Part shown: positions 25,498 through 33,734 of the stretch, one piece after another | Position numbering within the stretch: the first letter of the stretch is position 1 | How the letters are laid out: each line of letters begins with the position of its first letter | From: Phycisphaerales bacterium UBA966 | GTDB lineage: Bacteria > Planctomycetota > Phycisphaerae > Phycisphaerales > SM1A02 | DNA: 35,698 bases | Direction of reading: 5' to 3' | Assembly: GCA_002292895.1 (NCBI GenBank) | Contig: DBCE01000188.1 | Span: 896 to 36,593 of the forward strand | Made by a program: the position numbers and the translations under genes | The notes under the pieces: generated by a model | Database searches by the model: none | What the model was told of the DNA's origin: nothing | Seen by the model: only the letters and a program-made list of their open reading frames with translations

Positions 25498-26100
25498 ATG
25501 GCACAGAACGCATTCGGCACGGAAAAGGAAGCACTCACCACGGGCGAAGTTGCGCGCATCTGCAATGTGGCAGCTCGTACCGTGAGCAAGTGGATCGATG
25601 GCGGTCGTCTTGAGGGCTATCGAATTCCTGGTTCGCGTGATCGTCGTGTTCATGTTTCCGCGCTCGAGAACTTTGTTACTGCTCACGGGATTCCGTTTAC
25701 GGCCGAAGCGCCGCAAGCGGCAACCACTACCCGTGTTCTCTTGGTTGACCTGGACCGAACTGCTACGGAGACCGTTCGCGAAGTGTTGACGGATCTGGGT
25801 GGTTTCACTGTGGAGACCGCTTCCGATGCGCTCTCTGCTGCGATTGCGTGTGGATCCTCAGTGCCCGATGTAGTGGTGTTTGACTGCTCAGCCGGCGATC
25901 CGGTGGCGTTTATCACTGCGCTTCGGTCGCGCGCCAACTTTGCCAATACCCGCTTCTTTGCAAGTGGCACGGCCTTTCCGGACGGCGGCATTTCACTCAC
26001 TCGCCGCGGCTTTGAAGCGATTATCCATAAGCCGTATTCGGTGCGTGTACTGCTTGAAGCAGTCACTGCGCCACGAATGAATGCTCGCCACGCTGGTTGA
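25498..26100 (+). CDS. N-terminal HTH (excisionase/MerR-type) fused to receiver domain
   Basis: Predicted DNA-binding regulator of 200 residues. Residues 12-63 form an excisionase or MerR-like helix-turn-helix (LTTGEVARICNVAARTVSKWID, then the wing with GYRIPGSRDRRV). Residues 79-190 look like a response-regulator receiver domain: acidic residues D84 and D86 in VLLVDLDRT, possible phospho-acceptor D129 in PDVVVFDCSAGDP, S156/T158, and K178 in IHKPYSVRVLL. The order, DNA-binding first and receiver last, is the reverse of PhoB-type regulators. The start is fixed by AAGGAG 12 bases before the ATG. No histidine kinase is adjacent. It may be phosphorylated by an unlinked kinase or act without phosphorylation. 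Confidence 0.85.
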   Translation: MAQNAFGTEKEALTTGEVARICNVAARTVSKWIDGGRLEGYRIPGSRDRRVHVSALENFVTAHGIPFTAEAPQAATTTRVLLVDLDRTATETVREVLTDLGGFTVETASDALSAAIACGSSVPDVVVFDCSAGDPVAFITALRSRANFANTRFFASGTAFPDGGISLTRRGFEAIIHKPYSVRVLLEAVTAPRMNARHAG

Positions 26101-26129
26101 CATTGCCTCCGCACCGCGGCGTTGCCACC

Positions 26130-26135
26130 TAGACT
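26130..26135 (+). promoter_or_regulatory. -10 element of nadE
   Basis: TAGACT ends nine bases before the nadE ATG, predicting a near-leaderless message. A well-placed -35 is not visible. Confidence 0.35.
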
Positions 26136-26144
26136 GTCCGTCCC

Positions 26145-27866
26145 ATGCGGATTGCGCTTGCACGCTTCGATTCCCTCGTTGGCGATGTTCCCGGAAATTC
26201 CCGGCGAATGCTTGATCGCGCGGTGGAACTCGCCCGCGCCGGTGCGCAATGCGTGGTCTTTCCTGAACTCGCCATGGTCGGCTATCCGCCGCGGGACCTT
26301 CTGCAACGTGAAGGATTTGTTGATACCTGCGAATGCGCCGTGGTGGCGTTGGCGGCCAGCCTGAAGAGCGCCGGCGCTGGCGATGTTGCCGTCTGCGTTG
26401 GTGCTGTCATGCATGCGGCCGGTGCGGGTTCCGCGCTCATCAATGTGGTGGCAGTGCTGCGGGGCGGCCGCGTGGAAGCCACCTACGCCAAGCGGCTGCT
26501 TCCCGATTACGACGTCTTTGACGAGCCGCGGCACTTTGCGCCGGGCCGATCGCCCGTTGTGATTTCGTGTGGCGCTGAGCGCGTTGGTATTGTCATCTGC
26601 GAAGACCTGTGGCGCGCTGAAGACGCGGTTGCTACAGGTCACTCGTATTCCATTGACCCAGTCGCTGAGTCTGTTGCCGCGGGTGCAACAGTGATTGTCT
26701 GTCCGTCGGCAAGTCCATGCGCGGCAGGAAAGCATGCGCGCCATCTGGAGATCTTGCGCTCGGCAGCCCAACGCGTCGGCGTTCCGTTGTGTTCACTGAA
26801 CGCATCCGGCGCGGACGACGATCTGGTCTTTGATGGTGACGCGCGCATTGTGTTTCCTGATGGAACCGCCATTGCCGCTTCACGCTGGGGCAAAGATGCA
26901 CTGGCGCATGATTTCAAAGCCTCATCCGTTGCTGCTGAGCGCAGTGTCGTACTGAAAGCGGAAGGAGCAGAGCACGCGGAGCGCTGGCACACGGTTGTTG
27001 CAGGAATTGCTGGCTATTTCCGCAAGACCGGTCACAGTCACGCTGTGCTTGGACTGTCTGGTGGAATTGACAGTGCCCTGGTTGCTGCGCTTGCATGTGC
27101 GGCCCTGGGCGCAGACCGGGTCACTGGCGTATTGATGCCCAGCAAGTTCTCCAGCGATGGTTCGCGCGCTGATGCGTGGGAATTGGCGCGGCGGCTTGGC
27201 ATGAGCGCGCTGGAGATTCCAATCGAGCCAGCGCATCATGCGTTGGCTACCCATCTGCAGCCGTACCTTGCCAAAGTGGGTGCGGGGCTTGATGGCTTGG
27301 TTGATGAGAATCTGCAAAGTCGCCTGCGTGGAATTCAACTGATGGCCTTCTCCAATGCCACCGGCGCGCTGGTGCTTGCTACTGGAAATAAGAGTGAATA
27401 CGCCGTTGGATATTCCACTCTCTATGGCGACATGTGCGGCGCACTGGCGCCGATCGGTGACATCTTGAAGACCGATGTTTGGGCACTGGCGAGATGGGCG
27501 AACGAGCACTACCCAAAGCTGGCATTGGTTTCCGGATTGGATTGGCACTGCTCGCAACCGCCGATTCCTGAGGCGAGTATCACCAAGATTCCCAGCGCTG
27601 AACTTCGACCCGATCAGGCAGACCAAGACTCGCTGCCGCCCTATGAAGTGCTTGATGCCATTGTGCGCGGCTGGGTCGAAGAAGAGCGTTCCATCGACTC
27701 AATTGCGCTGGCCCACCAACTTGACCGTGCCTTAGTGGAGCGATGGACGCGGGCGATTGACATGGCGCAGTACAAGCGCGCCCAGGCTCCGGTGATCATT
27801 CGCCTGAGCCCGCGCGCGTTCGGTCCGGGCCGCAGAATGCCGATCGTCATGCGCGATGTGCGCTGA
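26145..27866 (+). CDS. nadE: Glutamine-dependent NAD+ synthetase
   Basis: Amidates deamido-NAD to NAD using ammonia released from glutamine. The 573-residue product is the two-domain form. The N-terminal nitrilase-type glutaminase has E41 (VFPELAMVGYPP), K116 (YAKRLLPDY) and C152 (VICEDLW). The C-terminal synthetase has the ATP pyrophosphatase loop SGGIDS (305-310), then GVLMPSKFSSDGSRADA, ATGNKSEYAVGYSTLYGDMCGALAPIGD and ASITKIPSAELRPDQADQDSLPPYE. The length is typical. The short C-terminal domain near 540-573 ends with RLSPRAFGPGRRMPI, as in the family. It converges with the phosphatase gene. Confidence 0.96.
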   Translation: MRIALARFDSLVGDVPGNSRRMLDRAVELARAGAQCVVFPELAMVGYPPRDLLQREGFVDTCECAVVALAASLKSAGAGDVAVCVGAVMHAAGAGSALINVVAVLRGGRVEATYAKRLLPDYDVFDEPRHFAPGRSPVVISCGAERVGIVICEDLWRAEDAVATGHSYSIDPVAESVAAGATVIVCPSASPCAAGKHARHLEILRSAAQRVGVPLCSLNASGADDDLVFDGDARIVFPDGTAIAASRWGKDALAHDFKASSVAAERSVVLKAEGAEHAERWHTVVAGIAGYFRKTGHSHAVLGLSGGIDSALVAALACAALGADRVTGVLMPSKFSSDGSRADAWELARRLGMSALEIPIEPAHHALATHLQPYLAKVGAGLDGLVDENLQSRLRGIQLMAFSNATGALVLATGNKSEYAVGYSTLYGDMCGALAPIGDILKTDVWALARWANEHYPKLALVSGLDWHCSQPPIPEASITKIPSAELRPDQADQDSLPPYEVLDAIVRGWVEEERSIDSIALAHQLDRALVERWTRAIDMAQYKRAQAPVIIRLSPRAFGPGRRMPIVMRDVR

Positions 27867-27905
27867 TTTGCAGCCTAGCGCCCACGCATCAATTCACCGC
27901 GCTAC

Positions 27906-28703
27906 TCAACTGCTCGTGGAACTCTGCCCACGGAACGCCGTTGGAACTTCAATGCCCGGAATGGGCAGCGTTTCGCCGTGCACTTGCAACAATTGATCCG
28001 CTTCAATGCAATACGCAGTCAGCGCACCACCGTAGGCGCAGCCCGTATCAATGTTTGCAAAGTACGGCACGCCGTTTTCTGAGCGCAGGATGATTGGTTG
28101 TCGAACTGGTCGATGTCCGACGATGATGAGCCCATCGGAACCGTCATAGCGCTCCCACCAATTCTGCTCGCCTTCGGCAGCCTTCACGTGGATCTTCACG
28201 TCGTCGGGCGTGTTCTCAACGCCAAGTTTCGGATCGATGCCGCCATGGACAACCGTCCACGTTCCGCGTGGGTGTCGCACTTCAACGCGGTCGCATGCCT
28301 CAGTGAGTAGCCATGTAGCTTCACGCATGAGTCCGGCACGTTGCAGCATTTCAATGGCGACGCGTTCGGTGCGTGGCAGGAGATCGATACTGGCACCCGA
28401 TTGCATGCGCACCACCGCACTCAGCAGCCGCAGGTCATGATTGCCACAGACCAGGTCAACGCGGTGACCCTGCGCGCGGCGATCCATGATGGCCCGCACC
28501 ACGCGACCCGGCTCCGGGCCTTTGGTGAAGAGATCTCCAACCAAAATGATGCGCGCGCCGGGAAACCAACGATCGACCAGGAGCAGCAACTGCTCAAACT
28601 CTGCCCCGCATCCATGAATATCACCAATGGCAACCGTGGAGGTCTTGGACCGTGCCGGGGTGCGTCCTGCACCGGAATTGCTGCCCGTCCTAGGCGTTTC
28701 CAT
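27906..28703 (-). CDS. PPP-family metallophosphatase
   Basis: Two-metal phosphatase, cytosolic, of unknown substrate. The PPP signature is clear in the 265 residues: GDIHG (27-31), GDLFTKGP (56-63), GNHDLRL (87-93), VVHGGIDP and IIVGHRPV. In place of the usual GDxVDRGP the second motif has T-K-G-P, a common variation in bacterial ApaH/PrpA-like enzymes. Either a Ser/Thr/Tyr phosphoprotein phosphatase or a diadenosine-tetraphosphatase-like enzyme is possible. The first 22 residues are Ser/Thr/Gly-rich. The ATG at 28703 is preferred; a TTG at 28733 is in frame. It is divergent from mutL with about 64 bases between starts. Confidence 0.85.
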   Translation of the reverse strand: METPRTGSNSGAGRTPARSKTSTVAIGDIHGCGAEFEQLLLLVDRWFPGARIILVGDLFTKGPEPGRVVRAIMDRRAQGHRVDLVCGNHDLRLLSAVVRMQSGASIDLLPRTERVAIEMLQRAGLMREATWLLTEACDRVEVRHPRGTWTVVHGGIDPKLGVENTPDDVKIHVKAAEGEQNWWERYDGSDGLIIVGHRPVRQPIILRSENGVPYFANIDTGCAYGGALTAYCIEADQLLQVHGETLPIPGIEVPTAFRGQSSTSS

Positions 28704-28755
28704 GGCGGTAGTGTGACATGGAAGGTGCTTCAAGTCCAGTAGTCGGGGCGATCTT

Positions 28756-28761
28756 TACAAT
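28756..28761 (+). promoter_or_regulatory. -10 element of mutL
   Basis: TACAAT ends six bases before the mutL ATG. At normal spacing transcription would start on the A of the start codon, giving a leaderless message. No strong -35 is visible. Confidence 0.45.
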
Positions 28762-28767
28762 CCGCGC

Positions 28768-30534
28768 ATGCCGATTCGTCTTCTTCCGCGCCAGCTTGTT
28801 GATCAAATTGCCGCAGGCGAGGTGGTAGAGCGTCCGGCCAGCGTCGTCAAGGAATTGGTGGAGAACGCCATCGACGCCGGTGCGCAACGCGTTGAGGTTT
28901 CCGTAGAAGGCGGCGGAGTGGATCGCATCGTGGTGGCCGACGATGGCGGCGGCATTGCTGCAGACGAACTTCCGCTTGCCATTGCAAGCCATGCCACCAG
29001 CAAGATTTCTTCGTCCGATGATCTTGCCGCCATCGGCACCATGGGATTTCGCGGCGAGGCGCTCGCTTCCATCGCGAGTGTTTCGCGCCTCTCAATCACC
29101 AGTCGAGTCACTGGGAGTGACGCTGGCGCACGCATTGAGGTGGACGGAGGCGTTGCCAGCGAGGTGCGCCCAGCCGGTTGTCCAGTCGGCACGGTGGTTG
29201 AAGTGCGGCAGTTGTTTCACAACGTGCCAGCGCGACGGAAGTTCCTGCGCACGGCTGGCACCGAACTTGGTCGCATTGAAGAAGTACTGGAATCGATCGC
29301 TTTATGTCGCCCCGACGTTGCATTTCGGCTTGTAGCGGACGGCAAGACACGCATCGACCTTCCTGCAACTACTGACGCGCGCCGACGCGTATTGGCCGTG
29401 TTGGGCGAATCAATTGCGGACGGATTGTTGGAAGTCACCGCCGACACCGTCCTTGAAGGTGGGGCACCGATCACCCTGTGGGGATTAGTTGGACGACCAT
29501 CACTCGCGCGCGGTTCCGGGCGTGCATTGCGGTTTGCCCTGAACGGGCGCGCCGTGCTCGACCGCACGCTTGCGCACGCAGTGAAGGAAGCCTTCCGCGG
29601 CCTGGTTGATCCGGGGCGAACTCCCATCGCGTTTGTAGCGGTGGAGATGGATCCATCACTTGTTGATGTCAACGTGCATCCAGCCAAGACTGAGGTTCGC
29701 TTTCGGCAACCAAACTTTGTTCACCAGTGCGTGATGCGTGCGGTACGCGATGCTTTGCGCGCTGCGGACCTGGTGCCTTCATTCACGCTGATGCCTCATG
29801 CACACAGCGTTGTGTCTGCGATTCCCACTATCCCGATGGCCACCAGAAATCCCACCGATTTCAGTGACTTTGCGGCGCTGGCTGTTGACCGAGCGCTGCA
29901 TGCCACTCCACCGGTTGCGCTCGTCAGCGCTGCGCCGGAAACACTCCATGGAAATCGCACCGCTCGCCGGGTGATGCAGGTGCACGGCAGTTACTTAGTG
30001 GTAGAGGACGCCGAGGGCATCTTGGTGGTTGACCAACATGCGCTGCATGAGCGCGGCATGTTTGAAGAGTTGAAGGCGCGCATTGCCGCATCTCCGTTGG
30101 AATCGCAGCGCATGCTGGTGCCGGTCGCTATTGAAACTGACCCGCGTGCCGTGGAGGCGATTGCTGACGCGGGGCCACTCTTGGAACGGCTTGGTATTGA
30201 GCTTGGCGCCGTTGGACCGCGCGCTGTCCTGGTGCATGCCTATCCGACATTCCTCCTTGGACGCGGCGTTGAACCAGCGACGTTTGTGCCGGGTCTCTTG
30301 GCGCAGATTGCCGAAGACGGGCACGCAGACTTTGAATCAGCACTGCATTCTGTTCTTGACATGATGGCATGCAAGGCATCAGTGAAGGCAGGCGATCGAT
30401 TGTCACCAACAGAGATTGACGCGCTTCTTGATTTGCGCGATCGCATTGAGCGTGGCACCGCGTGCCCGCATGGTCGACCCACCGCGTTACGCATCACCAT
30501 GCGTGACCTCGAACGAAACTTTGGAAGGTCCTGA
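28768..30534 (+). CDS. mutL: DNA mismatch repair protein MutL with endonuclease motif
   Basis: Couples mismatch recognition by MutS to strand incision and repair. The 588-residue protein starts with the GHKL ATPase (KELVENAIDAGA, VADDGGGI, GTMGFRGEAL, and the later VDVNVHPAKTEVRF). A linker of about 100 residues follows. The C-terminal domain carries the endonuclease signature DQHA(X)2E(X)4E (D422-QHALHERGMFE), the ACK motif near 534 and CPHGRP near 566, so it should nick DNA as MutL does in bacteria without MutH. No mutS is in the window. A TACAAT element stands six bases before the ATG. The next gene starts four bases after its stop. Confidence 0.97.
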   Translation: MPIRLLPRQLVDQIAAGEVVERPASVVKELVENAIDAGAQRVEVSVEGGGVDRIVVADDGGGIAADELPLAIASHATSKISSSDDLAAIGTMGFRGEALASIASVSRLSITSRVTGSDAGARIEVDGGVASEVRPAGCPVGTVVEVRQLFHNVPARRKFLRTAGTELGRIEEVLESIALCRPDVAFRLVADGKTRIDLPATTDARRRVLAVLGESIADGLLEVTADTVLEGGAPITLWGLVGRPSLARGSGRALRFALNGRAVLDRTLAHAVKEAFRGLVDPGRTPIAFVAVEMDPSLVDVNVHPAKTEVRFRQPNFVHQCVMRAVRDALRAADLVPSFTLMPHAHSVVSAIPTIPMATRNPTDFSDFAALAVDRALHATPPVALVSAAPETLHGNRTARRVMQVHGSYLVVEDAEGILVVDQHALHERGMFEELKARIAASPLESQRMLVPVAIETDPRAVEAIADAGPLLERLGIELGAVGPRAVLVHAYPTFLLGRGVEPATFVPGLLAQIAEDGHADFESALHSVLDMMACKASVKAGDRLSPTEIDALLDLRDRIERGTACPHGRPTALRITMRDLERNFGRS

Positions 30535-30538
30535 CCCT

Positions 30539-31411
30539 ATGGCGAGGCAGCAGAATCTCACCGAAGAGTGGCTTGAAGCCGAACGCGGCGCGCGGGCCTT
30601 CACGGTTGCCGGTGGATGGGGAAGTGCCGACGGCGTGGTTGCGTCACCGTCACGGGATGCTGGTTGGGCGACACGCTCGCGCGGCACGCATGGAAGTCAT
30701 GGCGCCGCCGTACCGGTGGTGCTCTTGGCGCCGCAATGGCCTGGATTGGAAGACTCCGTTGCAGTGGCACTGGCTGATGACGCGGTGGCCGTGGGGCTGC
30801 TGCGCGGCGGTGTTCGTGTGGCTCGCTTGCGCGCGCTGAACTTTTCCGGTCCGCCCGATGTTGGAATGTGGGTTGATGCCATTGTTGACTCACTGCAATC
30901 GATCGCAAGTGGTTCGGGCGCCGTTGGATTGGCTGGAACCTGGGTGGCCGGCACCGCGTGCGCACTGGCCGCTGCGCGTCACGAACAGTTGTTGCTACTG
31001 GTATGTGCTGGAGCCCCCAGCGCCGAGATCATGAGTCGCAGAACTCCAGAGAATGAGGACGACTCCATGTGGACGTCCTCGGCAACGTTGCAACTCATTG
31101 AGCAACTTGCCGACCTGGCACCGCTTGAAGCAGTTGGAGTCTTTCCTCGCCCGTCGTTCTTTGTGCAGGGCGCCGTTGATGAACTGTTGACCGCTGCACA
31201 CTTTGAAGCGTGGCGCGCAGCCATCACCGCCACTGGTCGTTCAGCTGACGGCGTAGAGATTGGTTTCACGGACGCATTCTTTCGATGCGTTGATGCAGGT
31301 GGTGCCATTGACGTGCACGGCGAAGAAGGTCGATCGCTGCTCGCCGACGCAGTGGCGGGCTGGGTAGCGCGTACCGTTACTCCGACCGCAGAGGCTCGTC
31401 GCGTTCGGTGA
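30539..31411 (+). CDS. Hypothetical protein, degenerate alpha/beta-hydrolase-like
   Basis: No family is assigned with confidence. The 290 residues have the rhythm of an alpha/beta hydrolase: a strand VVLLAPQW, an elbow-like region VGLAGTWVAGTACALAAARH (128-147), and a late VQGAVDELL (D214 could match the acid position). The nucleophile position of the GxSxG elbow is Trp135 rather than Ser, Asp or Cys, so enzymatic activity is unlikely if the comparison holds. Residues 1-55 are not recognised. The start lies four bases after the mutL stop with GGAAGG upstream, so it is co-transcribed with mutL. Its 3' end overlaps the convergent ferredoxin gene by 35 bases. Confidence 0.65.
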   Translation: MARQQNLTEEWLEAERGARAFTVAGGWGSADGVVASPSRDAGWATRSRGTHGSHGAAVPVVLLAPQWPGLEDSVAVALADDAVAVGLLRGGVRVARLRALNFSGPPDVGMWVDAIVDSLQSIASGSGAVGLAGTWVAGTACALAAARHEQLLLLVCAGAPSAEIMSRRTPENEDDSMWTSSATLQLIEQLADLAPLEAVGVFPRPSFFVQGAVDELLTAAHFEAWRAAITATGRSADGVEIGFTDAFFRCVDAGGAIDVHGEEGRSLLADAVAGWVARTVTPTAEARRVR

Positions 31412-31598
31412 CGATCTGGTGGTACACGGTTTCGCCGGTGCGCATGGTGCGACGGACGTAGGGCGCACACAGCCCGCACCCGGTTCCACACTTGAATTCC
31501 TGCTTGATATCAGCGAACGTTGCGCCCGGATGTGATTCCAGCCACCGCTTCACGGTGCTGAACTCCACCTTGTGACAGACGCATCGCTCAATACGCAC
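31377..31598 (-). CDS. BFD-type [2Fe-2S] ferredoxin-like protein
   Basis: Small electron-transfer or iron-handling protein, 73 residues. The cysteine pattern matches bacterioferritin-associated ferredoxin domains: C6 and C8 (CVCHKV) with C41 and C44 (GTGCGLCAPY), plus an extra C37. The helical connection between them fits too. The start is a GTG at 31598, and only three bases separate it from the prepilin stop, so it belongs to that operon. Family members release iron from bacterioferritin or serve as domains of larger proteins. No bacterioferritin is in the window. Its last 35 bases overlap the convergent gene at 30539-31411. Confidence 0.85.
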   Translation of the reverse strand: MRIERCVCHKVEFSTVKRWLESHPGATFADIKQEFKCGTGCGLCAPYVRRTMRTGETVYHQIVTERDEPLRSE

Positions 31599-31601
31599 GA
31601 A

Positions 31602-32402
31602 TCAATCGCCTCCATACGCAGCATCGGTTGAAGACAGGAATCCGTTGTCTGGGAATCCCATGACCCATGTTGCCATGGTCGGTGGAATGTTCGGGCTTGA
31701 TTGCGGATCAGCGTAGGTACCAATGTGACCATCAAGGTGCGCGCAACAGGTGCATCCGCCCCAGTGTCGAAACGCTTGTGTCCCTGCCGCAACAAGACCC
31801 AGATCGCCCTCGGCGCGATTCATGGGCGCGCGCATGAATTTGTTTGCACCGCCGCGCCATCCGCCATCACCAAAGACGGCGGTTCCGGAAGGGTCACGGA
31901 TCGCCGTTGGCGGAACGCCCATGCGCGCGGTACGCCATCCGTCAAGCGCATTGCCGCTTGGGTCCACCGTTGGATAGGTGCCTTCGTGCCCAAGGTAACT
32001 GGTGTTGTAGTTGTAGCCCGTATACGGGTCCGCACCGAACGTCGATGCGCCCTCAAAGTCAGGGCATTGCTGCACCGCCAGCGGCGTATCCGTGTAGTCC
32101 CACAGTGGCCCGGGTGTGACAGCGCCGGCGCGTTGCTCAAAGTCCCACGCGATGGTTCGGACCACGCCGGTGTCAAGGACGTAGAGGACCGCCGCAGGCA
32201 TGGCGCCATTGGAGGAAACGTAGGCCTCACACGCGACGGAAATCTGCCGCAAGTTGGAAGTACATGCAGTGCTGCGTGCAATTCCAGAAGCAGATCGAAG
32301 CCCGGGCAATAGCACCGCGATGAGTATGGCGATCACCGCCACGACGACCAAGAGTTCAACAATGGTGAACGCGCGGCGCGGATGTGCGTTGCCGTGTGTC
32401 AT
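31602..32402 (-). CDS. Prepilin-like protein with N-terminal cleavage/methylation motif
   Basis: Predicted pseudopilin-like exported protein of 266 residues. The class III signal is visible: basic PRR, cleavage after A11, then F12-T-I-V-E16 (Glu at +5), and a hydrophobic helix VVVAVIAILIAVLLPGL. The Ala rather than Gly at the -1 position is common in planctomycete members. The globular part ends with HWGGCTCCAHLDGH, close to the H-X9-DG motif of DUF1559-type proteins but with ten residues between His and Asp. Four Cys occur in that neighbourhood. The ATG at 32402 overlaps the stop of the upstream dockerin gene (ATGA). No secretion ATPase or prepilin peptidase is nearby, so the secretion machinery must be unlinked. 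Confidence 0.9.
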   Translation of the reverse strand: MTHGNAHPRRAFTIVELLVVVAVIAILIAVLLPGLRSASGIARSTACTSNLRQISVACEAYVSSNGAMPAAVLYVLDTGVVRTIAWDFEQRAGAVTPGPLWDYTDTPLAVQQCPDFEGASTFGADPYTGYNYNTSYLGHEGTYPTVDPSGNALDGWRTARMGVPPTAIRDPSGTAVFGDGGWRGGANKFMRAPMNRAEGDLGLVAAGTQAFRHWGGCTCCAHLDGHIGTYADPQSSPNIPPTMATWVMGFPDNGFLSSTDAAYGGD

Positions 32403-33337
32403 GACCAATTCCCCAGCATGATGCCAAGGTCGTTGCCGCCCACGTTGCCGTCGTTATTCATATCGCCTGGGCAATCAGCGCACGGCCCCCATGTTCCGAG
32501 CAGCATTCCAAGGTCAATGCCGTTGACTCGGTTGTCATTGTTCAGATCGCCCATCAGACGTGTTGCATGTACGGCAACCACCGCGTCCACCTCCGGAACG
32601 CTGGCGGCGTCCACTGCAACGCGAATGCGGATGAAGCGTGCTGCAGCAATTCCAGCATCAGCAAGGTCAATGCGTGTTCCGCCTGCGGAGTTGCCGTACA
32701 GCGCAAGGAGTTCTTGCCAACTCAGTCCAGCAATGGAATCTGCGGTGATTTGCGGGTCAATCGGCAGCGCAGGATCCGTCGGCAGCGTGCCGGGTGCAGT
32801 GGAGTAGGGCGCAACATCGGTCCAGCCCAGCGTGGGAAGTCCGCCGTCTGCGATCGCGTTCGGAACGGCGAACCACGTGACGCCATCGATACTGAGGTCG
32901 ATCGATCCGCCTTCTGTAAACACCCAACCCGCAACGCCGCCGGGGTAGCCAATGTCTCCGCACATTGCGTTGCCATAGACAATGAGATCCACTCCGAACG
33001 GGTGTGATGCATCATCAACAATCGGTTCTTCAAATGCGATCACCAGTTCGCCACCTCTGCCGATCGACACAATCTCCGACGGCATGAAAGCGGGACGGAA
33101 CGGAGTCACTGCGCCCGGTTCCATTCCAACGCCCGTGAATCGTGTGGGAGGTCCAAGTGCGCTGGCCGGATTTTGGTACGAGCCGCCCGCGCCGCTTCCC
33201 GCGGTGTAGCGAACAACGGTGGTTGCGCAACGCGGCGTATCGGCAACGGATGTCATGCTGGCAATCGCTACGCTGACACACGCCGCGATCATGCGCGTGT
33301 GCATGCCATCCATGGCATGTGCAGGGGTGAATTCCAT
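32399..33337 (-). CDS. Secreted protein with two dockerin-like calcium repeats
   Basis: Exported protein of 312 residues with unknown partner. A signal peptide lies in the first 33 residues (positive MHTRM then hydrophobic IAACVSVAIA). The middle part is strand-rich (VDLIVYGNAMCGD, GSIDLSIDGVTWFAV) and resembles surface-exposed beta-sandwich modules. The C-terminus carries two calcium-loop repeats at about 263-290 and 291-312, both of the DxNxD...D-L-G type (GDLNNDNRVNGIDLG and GDMNNDGNVGGNDLG), joined by a PCADCP linker. Such dockerin-like tails are frequent in planctomycete secretomes. ATG 33337 has AGG six bases before it; 33304 is an alternative. Its stop overlaps the prepilin start (ATGA). 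Confidence 0.87.
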   Translation of the reverse strand: MEFTPAHAMDGMHTRMIAACVSVAIASMTSVADTPRCATTVVRYTAGSGAGGSYQNPASALGPPTRFTGVGMEPGAVTPFRPAFMPSEIVSIGRGGELVIAFEEPIVDDASHPFGVDLIVYGNAMCGDIGYPGGVAGWVFTEGGSIDLSIDGVTWFAVPNAIADGGLPTLGWTDVAPYSTAPGTLPTDPALPIDPQITADSIAGLSWQELLALYGNSAGGTRIDLADAGIAAARFIRIRVAVDAASVPEVDAVVAVHATRLMGDLNNDNRVNGIDLGMLLGTWGPCADCPGDMNNDGNVGGNDLGIMLGNWS

Positions 33338-33698
33338 ACTGGCCTAGCTCAGCCGCGCCTGCGGCCGTAAATGGTCCATCCGGTCTTAAGCCCAAATCGC
33401 GTGGGCGTGACCGATGCGCAGGCCGGTCTTCCGGCTAAGGGCTCCGGCTCCGCCTTCCCAGTCCAGCGCGTTGCACGCGGGACCAGTGGCTCATGGAGTC
33501 CGGCTGCGGGAGTGCCCGCTGCCCATTCACGGCGGCGCGTCCGCGGCGGTCTTTCACCGCCTTCCCGAGCCGGAAATCGTGCATTTGGACGGACCTGTCC
33601 AAATGCGCCAGTTTCCGGCCTTCCGCAGCCACGGGGCTGCGAACGCCTGCGCAAGGTCGAGTGTAGCCGCTGCGGCGGGCAGCGTCCCGAAACTTTCA

Positions 33699-33728
33699 TT
33701 GACACCACACCGTCCGGTGGCGTAGATT
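33699..33728 (+). promoter_or_regulatory. Sigma-70-like promoter of the HEAT-type gene
   Basis: A perfect TTGACA (33699-33704) and TAGATT (33723-33728) are separated by 18 bases. Transcription would start near 33735, leaving a leader of about 168 bases before the GTG at 33903. This is the best promoter match in the window. Confidence 0.65.
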
Positions 33729-33734
33729 CGCGAC

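Noticed and set aside
25683..26771. A 362-codon minus-strand frame across the HTH-receiver gene and start of nadE
   Set aside because: Both plus-strand genes are supported by motifs and ribosome-binding or promoter signals; the antisense frame spans the intergenic gap without any domain.
33338..33720. Possible RNase P RNA on either strand
   Set aside because: Fragments resembling CCGGACTCC and GGTGAAAG occur on the minus strand, but the universal GAGGAAAGTCC and ACAGAA...GGCTTA blocks are missing and the order does not fit.
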